A stretch of 64,000 nt of DNA from Euryodendron excelsum (lineage: Eukaryota; Streptophyta; Magnoliopsida; Ericales; Pentaphylacaceae). The translations under genes were made by a program, and so were the position numbers. The notes under the pieces were generated by a model. That model saw nothing but the letters and a program-made list of their open reading frames with translations. It was not told where the DNA came from and ran no database searches. Shown here piece by piece: positions 10,200 to 20,430 of the stretch. The stretch covers positions 617,501 through 681,500 of the forward strand of contig CM065398.1 of the NCBI GenBank assembly GCA_033060915.1, written 5' to 3'. How positions within the stretch are numbered: the first letter of the stretch is position 1; each line of letters starts with the position of its first letter.

Positions 10200-12675
10200 T
10201 CCTATACAATAGATTTACTTGGCCTTGGGCGCTCTGGACAGGGCTACACCTTTGGCCTACGCCTCCCCCTTTTCTGGGGCCCTAGGATGGACTGCTTCCT
10301 TAGCTTGGCCATCACCCATCTTTGAAGGTTTGGAAGGGATTGCAGCCTTGGGCTGACTATCACCCTTCTTTTAGGGCTTGGAGGGGATTACGCCTCTCCG
10401 AGGAGATAGGGGGAACTGCATGCTTGGGCTGGCCTTCACCGCCTTCTCGGCCTTTGGAAGAAGCTGCGATTTGGGTAGCCTGGGACTGGGCATCATCTTT
10501 GACTACCCCCTCCTTGTCTTGCACCCTGCCCTTTGACGCTGCCTGGGAGACAGCATCATCTTCGTCCTCTGGCTCGACCATGGAAAGGTCAATGCCAGGG
10601 TAAGCCCGGGCAGCCAGAGTTTTGGCTTCCTCGAAGCCATCCAGGTAGATCTTGGCAAAGGCCATCTGGCACTCTGCCCCATGCATGTATGCCCGCTCCG
10701 CCGCCTTCTTCGCCTCCTTCAGCTCCGCAGGAAACGCTGCAATCTGGTTTTAGGCAACCTTCAAGGCAGCCTTTTCTGTTGCCAGCTTTTCCTAGCAGGC
10801 CTCTTTCTGGCCCTTCTCCTTCTCGAGATTCACCCTCAGTCTTGCCTGCTCATTCTCGAACTCCTTCACCTTCTCCAAGGTAGCGCTCAGCTCGGCCCGG
10901 AGCTGGTCAGAGACCTTTGCCTCCTCGGTAAAGGACCTCTCAAAATTCGTTGACCGGGCGGCCAACGTCACCACCCTAGCAACAGCCTGACCAGGAAAAC
11001 GCTTAGCATTCTAAAACAATAGGGTAACAAAAATCAAAGTACCCAGCACAAGGCAGTATTGCCATACCTTCAGCAAGTCCTGGCAGGCCTCCTTCGCCAA
11101 TGTTTGGGATGCCATCACACTTAACTTGCTGATGTCCACAGCAGGGATGGCGCTCTTCAGCCTCCTCATCGCCTCGCTAACACTCCCGAAAATCGAGGTC
11201 GAGTCAGGCGCGTCCCCCCGAGGAAGAGTAGGGGGCACGATAGGAGGTGGAGGTACGACCTCAACGGGGGGAGTGTCGCCCCGCTGCGGAGCATCATCCT
11301 CCACGATTATCGTTTTCCCCCCGCTCCCTTCAGCCGAGGCTGGAGTAAAGGCCTTCTGACCATACCCCAGTTTGAACCTTTTGACTGGGGTTGGAGGGTC
11401 AGCCCCCATGTTCAGCTTCGCTCTCTTCAGGAAGCTCCGGTTTAGCGCCATCTCTTCCTCCTCGTCTTTAGGAACGTCTACCCCCTGATTTGCAAAAGCC
11501 ACAGAGCATGGATGTCAAAGCTTGACAGACCACAATTGCCTACAAGATACCAAGTACTCACTCCTTGCTTGTTCTGACCTTAGAGCGTAATCTGTAGGCT
11601 CAGGGCCCAACAAGAACATACCCAAGTTTTCCACATTCACTAGGGCACAAGCGTCAGTAATGCCATGCTCGACAGCTCGATCTATCCTCCTCTTCAACTC
11701 CTCGCTTAACGTGGGGGCAGCCCGGGCTAAAAGCAAACAACCTACGTCAGTGCTCTACAGACCTACAAGTCTAACGAGAAAATAAAGGCAAAGCATCGGG
11801 ATTGGAGAGCGTACCTTCCTAGAAGGCCTCCCCAAACTGCGAGGAATTCGAGCGAACTTCTCGTCCACTGGTTCCTAGGGCTAACTCTCCCAACCTTCGC
11901 CATATATCAAGAAGAACTTGTCCTTCCACCCTTTGTGGGACGAGGGCAAATCCTTCACTAATACCATGCCCTTATTCCTGGCGAAAAAGTACTACCACCC
12001 ATTCTCGGGCTCTGACATCTTGTAGTAGTGTAGGAACTCACTCAACGTGAGGCTGTCCTTACCACTGCTACTCACCTGCCACAACACAGCCAGCCCCACC
12101 AAAATCCTCCACACGTTCGGCATGAGCTGACCAAGCGCTAGCCCCAAAGTACCCAAAATCTCCTTGATGCGAGTAGGGACGGGGAATCTAAGCCCATTCG
12201 CCAGGGCAGCCTCATATACACAGATCTCCCCTGGCCGAGCAGAGTAGGCCCACTCCCCCTTCTTGGGAATCCTGTAACGCAGTGAAGAGGGCATCTGATA
12301 TTCCTTCCAAATCTTCCTCATCCTCTTCTCCGTCATCACGGAGGATACCCCCTTCGCCGCGAAGTTGAACTCCCTTACCCCCGCCACTACCATCGCCCCG
12401 GCTCTTGGGTCCATACTCCTTTCGGAGGCCCCAGACGGACCCACCGACGAACTGTCAGGGGCCCTACCCCTCACCCTTACCAGATCCTGAAAGGGAGTAT
12501 TCTCAGAATCTGACGACTGCGCCCTTCTCTCATCCATTGTCCCTATCACGTACCCCTTTCTCCTAAACTTGGCCACCACCCCGGCTAGTTCTTCAACCTC
12601 CGACGACAATTGCCCCGGACAATCTACACCCCAAATCGCCCAACAATCTAGGGCCACAACGAAAACACTTACCAA
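10200..12675 (-). pseudogene. Spliced antisense ORF of the Tat element (putative gypsy-type transposon protein)
   Basis: Lies on the strand opposite to pol, between the minisatellite and the 3' LTR. The first part (12675-11880) contains ICVYEAALANGLRFP and PNVWRILVGLAVLW, typical of the plant 'Transposase_28, putative gypsy type' family. Later exons are visible at about 11735-11570, 11500-11070 (a charged, proline-rich stretch with nuclear-signal-like RFK) and 11010-10360. The last is a long coiled coil ending in ESGIDLSMVEPEDED-like acidic sequence. Exon joins are marked by GTGAGT and GTATGG donors. Stops (for example after PENGW at about 11992, and TGC-TAG near 10794) break it. An antisense gene here is known in Tat elements such as maize Grande; its function is unknown. 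Confidence 0.8.
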
Positions 12676-12984
12676 CCCAACAAAAATCTTCGCAGCGGTC
12701 GCGAATCCACATAGCCAGCAACAACAATGGAGAAAACCTCTGGAACGGTCCGAAAATCTGCAAGTATGGGAGCGTGGAAGCCAAAATTGCTATTGCCTAG
12801 GCTAAAACCCTCTTTTTTGAAATCAACGGATCAGATCGCACCAGCCAGCCATGGATCCAACGGCTGGCAGTCCACGGGTCCCGTCACCCTTCGTCAACCA
12901 ATCACCATGCGCCGCGTGGCCAAATGTCACTCGGTGCATTCAATCTTCGCCAGCCTTATCATAAATGCGCCTACGGTGCTATAA

Positions 12985-13061
12985 ATGCTTCACACCCCCA
13001 CGAAGCGACACCTCCCAACCCAGAGACGCCCTTTGGATCCCACAGAGGAATGGAGGGCTAC
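12985..13061 (+). other. Polypurine-tract region before the 3' LTR
   Basis: The bases just before the 3' LTR (AGAGGAATGGAGGGCTAC at 13044-13061) are purine-rich and sit where the plus-strand primer forms in reverse transcription. The same word also occurs at the end of each 79-bp unit inside the LTR, so several possible LTR edges exist. Confidence 0.6.
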
Positions 13062-14078
13062 TGATGGGGATCGAGGAGCTGACCACGAATTTCCCTGACC
13101 ACACCCCACACTCGGGGTACTTAGAGGAATAGAGGGCTACTGATGGGGACTGAGGAGCTGATCACGAATTTCCCTGACCACACCCCACGCTCGGGGTACT
13201 CAGAGGAATGGAGGGCTACTGATGGGGACCTAGGAGCTGACCACGAATTCCCTTGGCCACACCCCACCCTCGGGGTACTCAGAGGAATGGAGGGCTACTG
13301 ATGGGGACTGACTAGGGACACCCTTAACAGCCCGACCAGGAGAAAGCACACACGGGCTGTCAGATTCAGCTGATGACGTATTGCGCATTACGATGGTCGA
13401 AGACCCAGCCCCAAACATGCTGATATCTCAAAGGACGCAGATGGGATCGAAAGAAGAAAAAGCACCATGACAGGAGGATTGACCTTGAGAGGTCCAGTTG
13501 GCCGGGTCCTGATCAGGAAGGTCATGACCGACCAGCCCTTGGCTGACCACGGCCGAGTGGGCCACGCCTGAGCAGGTCCTGCGAGATAGGACCGGTCATT
13601 CGTCCCACCTCTCACGCCAGCGAAAGCCATCATGGACAACCCAATCATGATAACGTGTTCCCGTCTCCAAGACTTCGCATGTAGGAGACAGTCACCTCAC
13701 GCACCCTGACACACGCCTAAGGGAGCGCCATGTCTTGAGGATTGGACAACCACTCCTCCTACTACCCTGCCACCAGTTAGGATCCCCAATGCCAGGCTGC
13801 CACGTGGAGAGACAGCCGTCTCCCACCTTCCCCATGCATGCAACGGCCCTTTAGGGCTACCAGGGTGCCTGCCAATATAAAAGAAAAGATCATTTTCTCC
13901 AAGAAGGTACGCAAACAAAAAACCCTAGCCAAAAACTCTGTTGATCTCCCCATAAACCTAACTTAGGCATCGGAGTGCCCTTGGTAGGCATCACACCGGT
14001 GCCCTTCACTCTTTTTCCTTATCAGATTACACTAGAGCTGATCGTTGCTGGCCTGGGGACCGACTTACTGCATCATCA
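13062..14078 (+). repeat. 3' LTR of the Tat element with a triplicated 79-bp edge
   Basis: 1017 bp, ending CATCATCA. It begins with three copies of a 79-bp unit (13062, 13141, 13220), each opening TGATGGGGA and closing with the polypurine-like GAGGGCTAC. The fourth TGATGGGGA at 13299 leads into the unique LTR. The 5' LTR has one unit; the length difference (158 bp) is exactly two units. Confidence 0.92.
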
Positions 14079-14083
14079 CTTGT

Positions 14084-14342
14084 TAACGTAAATGGAATAT
14101 ATCTACAATATTAGATTTGGATAAATATTAATTACTTAATTTGTGATTATTACCATTTTCCCTGTTCATTTCAAATTATCAATTAGCTTATATATAACCA
14201 TAATGATTATAATAAATAACAACAGTTTTATGTAACTATCCTAAAAGCCCATGCATTAAACTTATAAGACAAGAAAACATTCATAATTTATTAGTTTTAA
14301 ATAAAGCTTATAAACTACACAAAAATTTCATGTACATACTAC
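14084..14342. other. AT-rich intergenic DNA between two elements
   Basis: About 260 bp, the original right flank of the Tat insertion. No gene or repeat recognised. It ends in the target duplication ATATA of the next element. Confidence 0.5.
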
Positions 14343-14391
14343 ATATATGTTGTGAATATAGCGGGTGACCCACCAGGAAAGTGAGCCACCT

Positions 14392-14499
14392 TCAAACGAT
14401 AATTTGGCGGACTTATTTACTAAAGCACTACCAAGTATGACATTCGAGAAATTGGTGGACAATAGTGGCATGTGTCGCTTCAAGAATCTTTCCTACTAA
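14392..14499 (+). pseudogene. C-terminal pol remnant (end of Copia RNase H)
   Basis: 36 codons and a TAA. They read NLADLFTKALPSMTFEKLV, the conserved end of Copia RNase H. The same stretch (NLADLFTKALPTATFAKLV) closes pol of the Copia at 50486-57061. There is no start codon; the preceding bases belong to the LTR remnant. Confidence 0.85.
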
Positions 14500-14762
14500 A
14501 CAATTGAAGCTATCAATTTTTTACCAGACGAATTCATGAGGGAGAGTCGTATACTGTACTTTCTTCCTTCACCAATGGTTTTTTCCCACAGGATTTTCTT
14601 TGGTAAGGTTTTTACAAGACAATTTTAATACACCCACACCTTACTATGATGCATAACACTATTGTACTATTTTTCCTTCATTAAGAATTTTTTTTTGCTG
14701 GGTTTTTTCTAGCAAGGTTTCAATAAGGCATATTCGTTTTGTGGTGGTCATTTAATGGGGAG

Positions 14763-15198
14763 TGTTGTGAATATAGTGGATGACCCACCAAGAAAGTGGG
14801 TAAGTTTTCCCATTGATCACTATGCCGATCTTGACCATTGAATTTTTCATGCAATTTTCACAAGGTTTCTTTCTCTATATAAAGACGAGAGACTGAAGCA
14901 AAGTGCACGCAGAAGAAGAGAGAGAAAGAAGAAAGAAAGAGAGAAAAAAGAAGTGTGTAGAAGAAGAAAGAGAAAGACGAAGAAAGGGAAAGGAAAGAAA
15001 GAATAGAGAAGAGAGACAGAACAAAAGTTTTGGATAAATATTAAGAGATACAATATTTATGTCTTTTCTTATAATATAACCCCTAATAATTCCGAAAGAA
15101 TAACTTTGAAAAATATTTGACAGCTCTCGAAAACTAATTTTAATATATATTATATTGCGTTATATTTATCTGTTTTGTATTTCTTTAGTTTTATAACA
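14763..15198 (+). repeat. 3' LTR of the 851-bp Copia derivative
   Basis: 436 bp from TGTTGTGAATATAG to TTATAACA. It holds a TATA-like box (TCTATATAAAG, 14873-14883) followed by a GA-rich transcribed tract, the same layout as the LTRs of the Copia at 50486. Apparent ORFs on the opposite strand of the GA tract are low-complexity artefacts. Confidence 0.85.
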
Positions 15199-15203
15199 AT
15201 ATA

Positions 15204-15658
15204 ATCTCATAAATTATATGACTATATTTTATATTGTAAAACAATTTAGCATACTTTTTATTTACATTGTTGTTCTACCCCATGCATCGCATCAGGGTGC
15301 ATTGTTTGTTTAAAATGGATTTCAACGAAATTGAGAGTCGATTTGGTAAAGAATAATATTATATAAAATTTTTTTTTAATACAAAATGATTGATGTAACT
15401 ATTTATAATAATTACGTTTTACATAAAAACATTCATCATTTTTCTTATAATTTTAAAAATTCCACTTGCATGGTAAAATTCTCTGTATAAAATTACCAAC
15501 AAACATAATTTTTCTTCAATAAATAATTAGATTGGGAATCCAGGGTACAATGGGGAATTGTTGACAGCTGTCAATCACTTAGTCATAGGTGGCAATATCA
15601 AAATGTGGGACCCAAACAAAAGTTAAGACATTGATCTGTACCGCTTAACGATACATAC

Positions 15659-15691
<33 letters not shown>

Positions 15692-17476
15692 ATTTTCATT
15701 TTTTTGCTGTGTGTGTTTTTGGGTGTTGCAGCTTGGGCTTCCGAACTTCTTATAGTGGCTACGGTGGTTCAACAATTGAAACGCCTAAGGACAGAATGTA
15801 TGCTTCTTATTAAAAAAGCCCTTGGCAATCCACCGAGGTTGGCCCTTCCGTTATGTGGACAAAGGGTTGGTTTTCTTAATAGTATTTGATGGTTGGCCAT
15901 GAAGATCGATAATAGCATTTGTTGATACCCTTCTTTAATTCGAAAAATAGAAATCATATATATATATATATATTTTGTATCTTATTTTGGACAAAAAAAA
16001 ATATCAATTGGAATGGTGGCAACCAACACCCATTAGTTGATTGTGGCCAGGAGGTTTAGGGACTCTCCAATTAAATATGGGTGCCTTAAACTTCAAAGGG
16101 CTGTGGAATAATTATGTGCTTTCATGTTAGGTTGTACGTGTTAGGTTATCTGTGGACAAATCCATCTTATAATTGTAATTACTTTGATTGTGAAAGACTT
16201 GCATATATAATTGTGTCCGTGTGTTACATGTATGGCTAGATGTCAATGGTTAATACCCAAATTTTCTGGTTAGTACCTAAATTTTCAGTACCCAAACCTA
16301 GTCGTCGGGTTAAAGCCTTGAGCATCCGAGAATTATGCATCATGTCCTATCATATCATATCATATCATATGGGAGCGTTGTTACTACACAAGATGGGCGT
16401 ATTGATTGGATCTTAGACAAGCACACTTTATTTTTCTCGGAATTTGAGTTGGTAAGAAGCGAACTTGAAGCTTTATCATTCCAGGTGCTTTTTCTTGTTA
16501 GTTTGAAATTTAAATTTATTAAAAAAATAAAAAAATAAAATAAAAGTAAAAATTTTTATTATTATCTTTTCTCTTACCTTTATTTTTATTTTTTATTTTT
16601 TATCACCAAATTTTTAACCTAAACACAATATAAACAAACGATAAAAAAACGTACGAAATTTTGTTTGACCTGATCTGTGAGCCCATGCCACTAGGGAAGA
16701 GGAATACTAGAATATATGTTGACAACTTTTTCAAAAAAAGTACACACCAAGGCTTTCAAGGAGAGCTATAAGTGATGTGCTGTGTTTTTTAGAACGCAAC
16801 TTGTGCGATCTGTATAGATGCACATATTATCTATATATATATATAGATATATATTTAAGAGGAGGGGACTCCTATTATTGGGGTCTTGCACCAATTAGAC
16901 TTTAAGCGGTAACTTGTGTAAAATTATCATAGACATCTTGTATTACAACTAATTAATTAATTTTAAGAAGAAAAAAAAAGCTTTCACCAGCTTTCTACAA
17001 TTCTCTTTTCTCCATTAAGCATGAAAAGGATTAGATATTGATGAGTCGCAAATTATTTTCATATCATGACATCATTCTACACCACCTCTTTTTTCCCCCA
17101 CCTCCTTCTATCTCTTAACCTGCAAACCTAGGTTTTGATCACTTTAGTTAGCAGAGGTTGTATCCACCATTTAGAGCAAGTGTTACATTTTGCCAATTTT
17201 ATCCCTTTTCTTCAAGGATAAAAAAACAATTATTAGAGCGTGATGAGCCTTGTTGTCTTTAGCTAATTGAACTAGAAATGCTAGCCAAAGCAAGGGTCAA
17301 AGCTTCAATATTGTCTACCACAATGCAGACAGGTAAAAAAAAAAAAAAAAGGTTGGGGTGCCAATAAAACTTATGAGCTTTGTTTCTTTAATAGAAAGTT
17401 ACGATAAAGATTTTCTATATAGAAATGGAAAATGTAATTATTGTAGAGTTATTAATGTAGCACTAATGTACTAATC
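15204..17476. other. Intergenic DNA with microsatellites, no gene recognised
   Basis: AT-rich. Simple repeats: TACA then TA units at about 15652-15690, TA at about 15958-15974, CATAT units at about 16348-16371, TA at about 16832-16853. The stretch 15730-15895 follows a TTGCAG acceptor-like site and is less AT-rich, so it could be an old exon, but its translation has early stops and no family was recognised. Confidence 0.45.
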
Positions 17477-17481
17477 TAATT

Positions 17482-18472
17482 TGAAAAACCTAGGCTCAGT
17501 CTATGGTTTGTCCACGAGACTAAATCCTACAATATTAGGTCAAGATGTAATGGCAATGAGCAATATGGTATACTTTCAAACATAAAAGGAGAACAAACCA
17601 TTCAATCAGGAACACACCAGTCTTTTGCCATGGAAACCCTTAAATAGGAGAAAAATCACGTGTCCTTTTTGCTGGACAAAGATCATGCACTATTGATAGT
17701 TTAGACGGTTACAAGACTCTTTACGGTCAAAACCTAGCAACTCCTTGATCTAATGATTGTCTGGATCTTGCTCGTATCCACAATTCACCATCATCGTACT
17801 TGATCACCGTTCAGATCCCTTAGAACGGATTTGGCACCTTGAACTCATTCAAGACTCTCGATCTCTTCAATTGAGTTGAAGAAAATTGTTGCTAAGACAC
17901 ATTTCTGAGCTCTTGGGAAGATGGAAAATACTTCTCTCTAGGTATTTTTAATAGTGGCAGCTCAGATCAGGTCTAGGGAAGTGTGATGTGCTTTAAATAG
18001 GTGCAAAAATTCTATCGGCGCGATTCCTGAGAATCCAGATTTTGCGCACCTCAATCCCGCGAGGATCCTGTGAGGTGCAGTTCGATCCCTCGAGAACCTG
18101 CGAGGATCTCGAGAACTCAATCCTAGATTTCTGGCGTGCTCATTGTTTTTGCCCGTGACATCCCACGAGGTCATGTCCAATTTGCAGGCCCACTGTTTTT
18201 GCCCTTGACCTCCACTAACATCCTTCAAAGATCTCGCGATGTCTTGATTTGTAGCCAGTGCACTATTTTTGCCCTCGAGATCCCTTGAAATTCATCGACA
18301 TCTCTCGAAGACCCTTTTATCAACCAATATGTATCATACAAGACTCTCTTAGCACGAGCGTTGCATGAATAAGCTTCAAATCCTTTCTAAATACTTGTGA
18401 TTGATAACCCAAATCCCCAAATTACATCAAACAAGACTTATCACGAACTATAGCTAATTACATAACCTTACA
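17482..18472 (-). repeat. 3' LTR of the SIRE-like Copia
   Basis: 991 bp. Read on the minus strand it starts TGTAAGGTTATG after a polypurine tract (AAAAGAGGAGAT, 18473-18484) and ends TTTTTCA. It contains several CG-rich words of the type CGCGAGGATC and CTCGAGA at about 18050-18180 that are repeated within the LTR. ORFs seen here are not genes. Confidence 0.9.
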
Positions 18473-18949
18473 ATCTCCTCTTTTGGCCATTTCGTGACCA
18501 AAACCCTATGCTACAAGACACATTACGGGGAAATAACTGGATAATACAATGAAACCCCAATCATAAGCACTTAGGATCCACCCTGCACGTACTACAAACA
18601 AACAACCAACCTAATCAAGTGCAAGAGAGATATAAGATATAAGATATAAGATAAGAAAAACAAACTAGCCCAATAGTAGCTATAGCATAAACAAGTCTCT
18701 CCCGTTTTGGAAGAAAATTGACAAAGGAAGCATGGAGAACAAACCATATCAAGAATGAAATATGCAACAACTATCCAATATCCAATATATAAATAAAGAG
18801 TAGAATTGTCCAAAATCCAACAACTAAGGCCTCAGCAAGCAAAAGGAGGAAACCAACGAAACATAGAACAAAACACAATCAAAAGGCACCATAGATAAAG
18901 AAAAGAAAATATCCACAAGAGAACCATCCACTAGAAAAACATCTACCGA

Positions 18950-20425
18950 TGACGAAAGCTCCGAATGAAGTCATTTATGTCAGTGATAAACTCGATATGC
19001 CATCGAGAGAGAGCAGACAAAGTATTCCAAACACAAATAATCCACAATGAGATCGATGCGCTCATGAACCAGGCCAATGCGCTCTACAAGGTTAGTGTGA
19101 ATGGACGTCAGCTGTGTGGAGAGAGCAGCAATGGTAGCCGTAGTAGATGGTGAAAAAGCTAAAATAGGAATAGAATGCCCAACAGAAGGAGGAGTAGTGG
19201 AGGTAAAGGGAGTAGTCGGATCAGTAGGAGCACCCTCATCATTAGAAAGTTCCACCGCAAGCTGCTGTAACTGAGGAGGTGGAGGAGCAACGCCGAGATA
19301 GGCATTACTCATCTTAAGAGTGTGACAGGAAATGGGTTTCCCAACCAGAATACGAGTCTCGTGAGGCTCGACCACAATCTTATGACGGGAGAGGAACTCA
19401 TTGATCATGACCTCGAAAGGAAGATAGGCTCGAGAGGAATTATCAGCAGAGGCCTCAAGGATTAAATTAAACATGAGTCTACTTATATCCACAGACAGCC
19501 CGGTGGCAACAACATGCATAAATCAGGCTCGGGACTCATCAATCTCACTCACATGGGAGGTACACAGAAACAAGTTGCACACCACATGGTAGAGCACCCA
19601 AAAGACATCCTTCAACTCTTTTCGTTTTAGAAGACTCGAAGGACTGAAAGGCTAGTCACCTCCACCAGATAACATGAGCTGGGCCAACGAGTTCAAGGAG
19701 GGCTCAGAACGAGATAGAGGATAAGGAAACTCAACAACAAGTGATGTGGTGAAATGTGCATATGTTAGAGATAGAGAAGTGAAAAGACACCCCACGCACA
19801 TAGGACTGCAAAGACCCAGCCTCCTTGTCGGAGGCATGAATGTTAACATAGAATTCTCGGACGAGCTCTTCACAGGCAAACCCATTACACGCAGCAAGAC
19901 GAGTCCAACTCCACTTGGAGAAATAGGTACTGATGACTGTCTCAAAAAATTCATCAAGAATAATACCCCGAGAGATAAAAACAAAGCGAGATGCGAACGA
20001 CCTATTGAACTTAGACTTAGCCTCAGATTCTGGTCTAAAACTAGAGTCCACAGAAGATGAAAACTCTCCCTGTCGACGTGAAGACGTAGCACCAGGTGTA
20101 CCACAGCGCAGATGCTTGCTGGGGGAACTAGGGGTTTGCTTTTTGCCTGGGGAGGAAGGAGTTTGCCATTTTCCTGGGGAACCTGAAGATCGGTGATAAG
20201 GAGGGGTTTGAGGCCTCTTTCATTTCCTTGGAGTAGGAATCATGAGGCCAAAAGCCACAGCACAAAGAACACTCCAAAACACACAGACACCAACCGAGAC
20301 ACATAGAGCCAGACATAACGACACACCTCAAATCACTTACACATCGAACACATAGCCCTACGACCCACCCAGAGCAAGACGAGGGTAGAAACGCCCTCCA
20401 ACCGAGACACAATGACCCACGAAGG
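18950..20425 (-). pseudogene. Env-position ORF of the SIRE-like Copia, putative plant transposon protein (Transposase_32-like)
   Basis: Downstream of pol in the sense direction, where SIRE-type elements carry an env-like ORF. Visible pieces in more than one frame: RFVFISRGIILDEFFETVI and LVREFYVNIHAS (about 19990-19815), SYVRGVSFHFS (about 19790), ISRLMFNLILEASADNSS with PHETRILVGKPI (about 19490-19340), then a Pro/Thr-rich tail and a coiled end near 18980. These match the general pattern of the plant 'putative transposon protein' family; no signal peptide or fusion-protein feature is seen. It is frame-broken at about 19730-19520. Its start region lies beyond the solo LTR at 20431-24663. Function unknown; the family call is by eye. 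Confidence 0.65.
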
Positions 20426-20430
20426 GGCTT

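Larger units (their letters stand above)
2814..14078 (+). mobile_element. Tat-lineage Ty3/Gypsy retrotransposon, complete but decayed
   Basis: An 11.3-kb element with TG...CA LTRs at 2814-3672 and 13062-14078. It is flanked by CTCGT (2809-2813) and CTTGT (14079-14083), a 5-bp duplication with one CpG-type C-to-T change. Order: 5' LTR, primer-binding site, gag, protease, RT, RNase H, a second archaeal-type RNase H, integrase, a 62-bp minisatellite, an antisense ORF, then the 3' LTR. The second RNase H, gag type, long 3' spacer and antisense gene together define the Tat group (Retand/Grande-like). The LTRs differ by about 6%, mostly transitions. The coding region has about 17 in-frame stops, several frameshifts and a deletion in RT, so the copy cannot make its own proteins. 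Confidence 0.93.
14348..15198 (+). mobile_element. Copia retrotransposon reduced to 851 bp by internal deletion
   Basis: Flanked by a perfect 5-bp duplication ATATA (14343-14347 and 15199-15203). The first 43 bp (TGTTGTGAATATAGCGGG...) match the start of the 3' LTR at 14763. They join directly, at about 14390, to the last 36 codons of pol. The 3' non-coding region, the polypurine tract (AATGGGGAG at 14754-14762) and a full 3' LTR follow. Most of the 5' LTR and all of gag and nearly all of pol are missing. It is related to, but not the same family as, the Copia element at 50486. Confidence 0.88.

Noticed and set aside
13062..13298. CRISPR array for the 79-bp repeats and the 62-bp repeats
   Set aside because: Units are directly adjacent without spacers, in a plant retrotransposon.
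15730..15895. Exon of a host gene
   Set aside because: An acceptor-like site precedes it, but stops occur early in the best frame and no family was recognised; kept only as a remark in the spacer entry.
18950..20425. Envelope glycoprotein in the SIRE-like element
   Set aside because: Position fits an env-like ORF, but no signal peptide, cleavage site or fusion/transmembrane segments are seen; the pieces look like a plant transposon protein instead.
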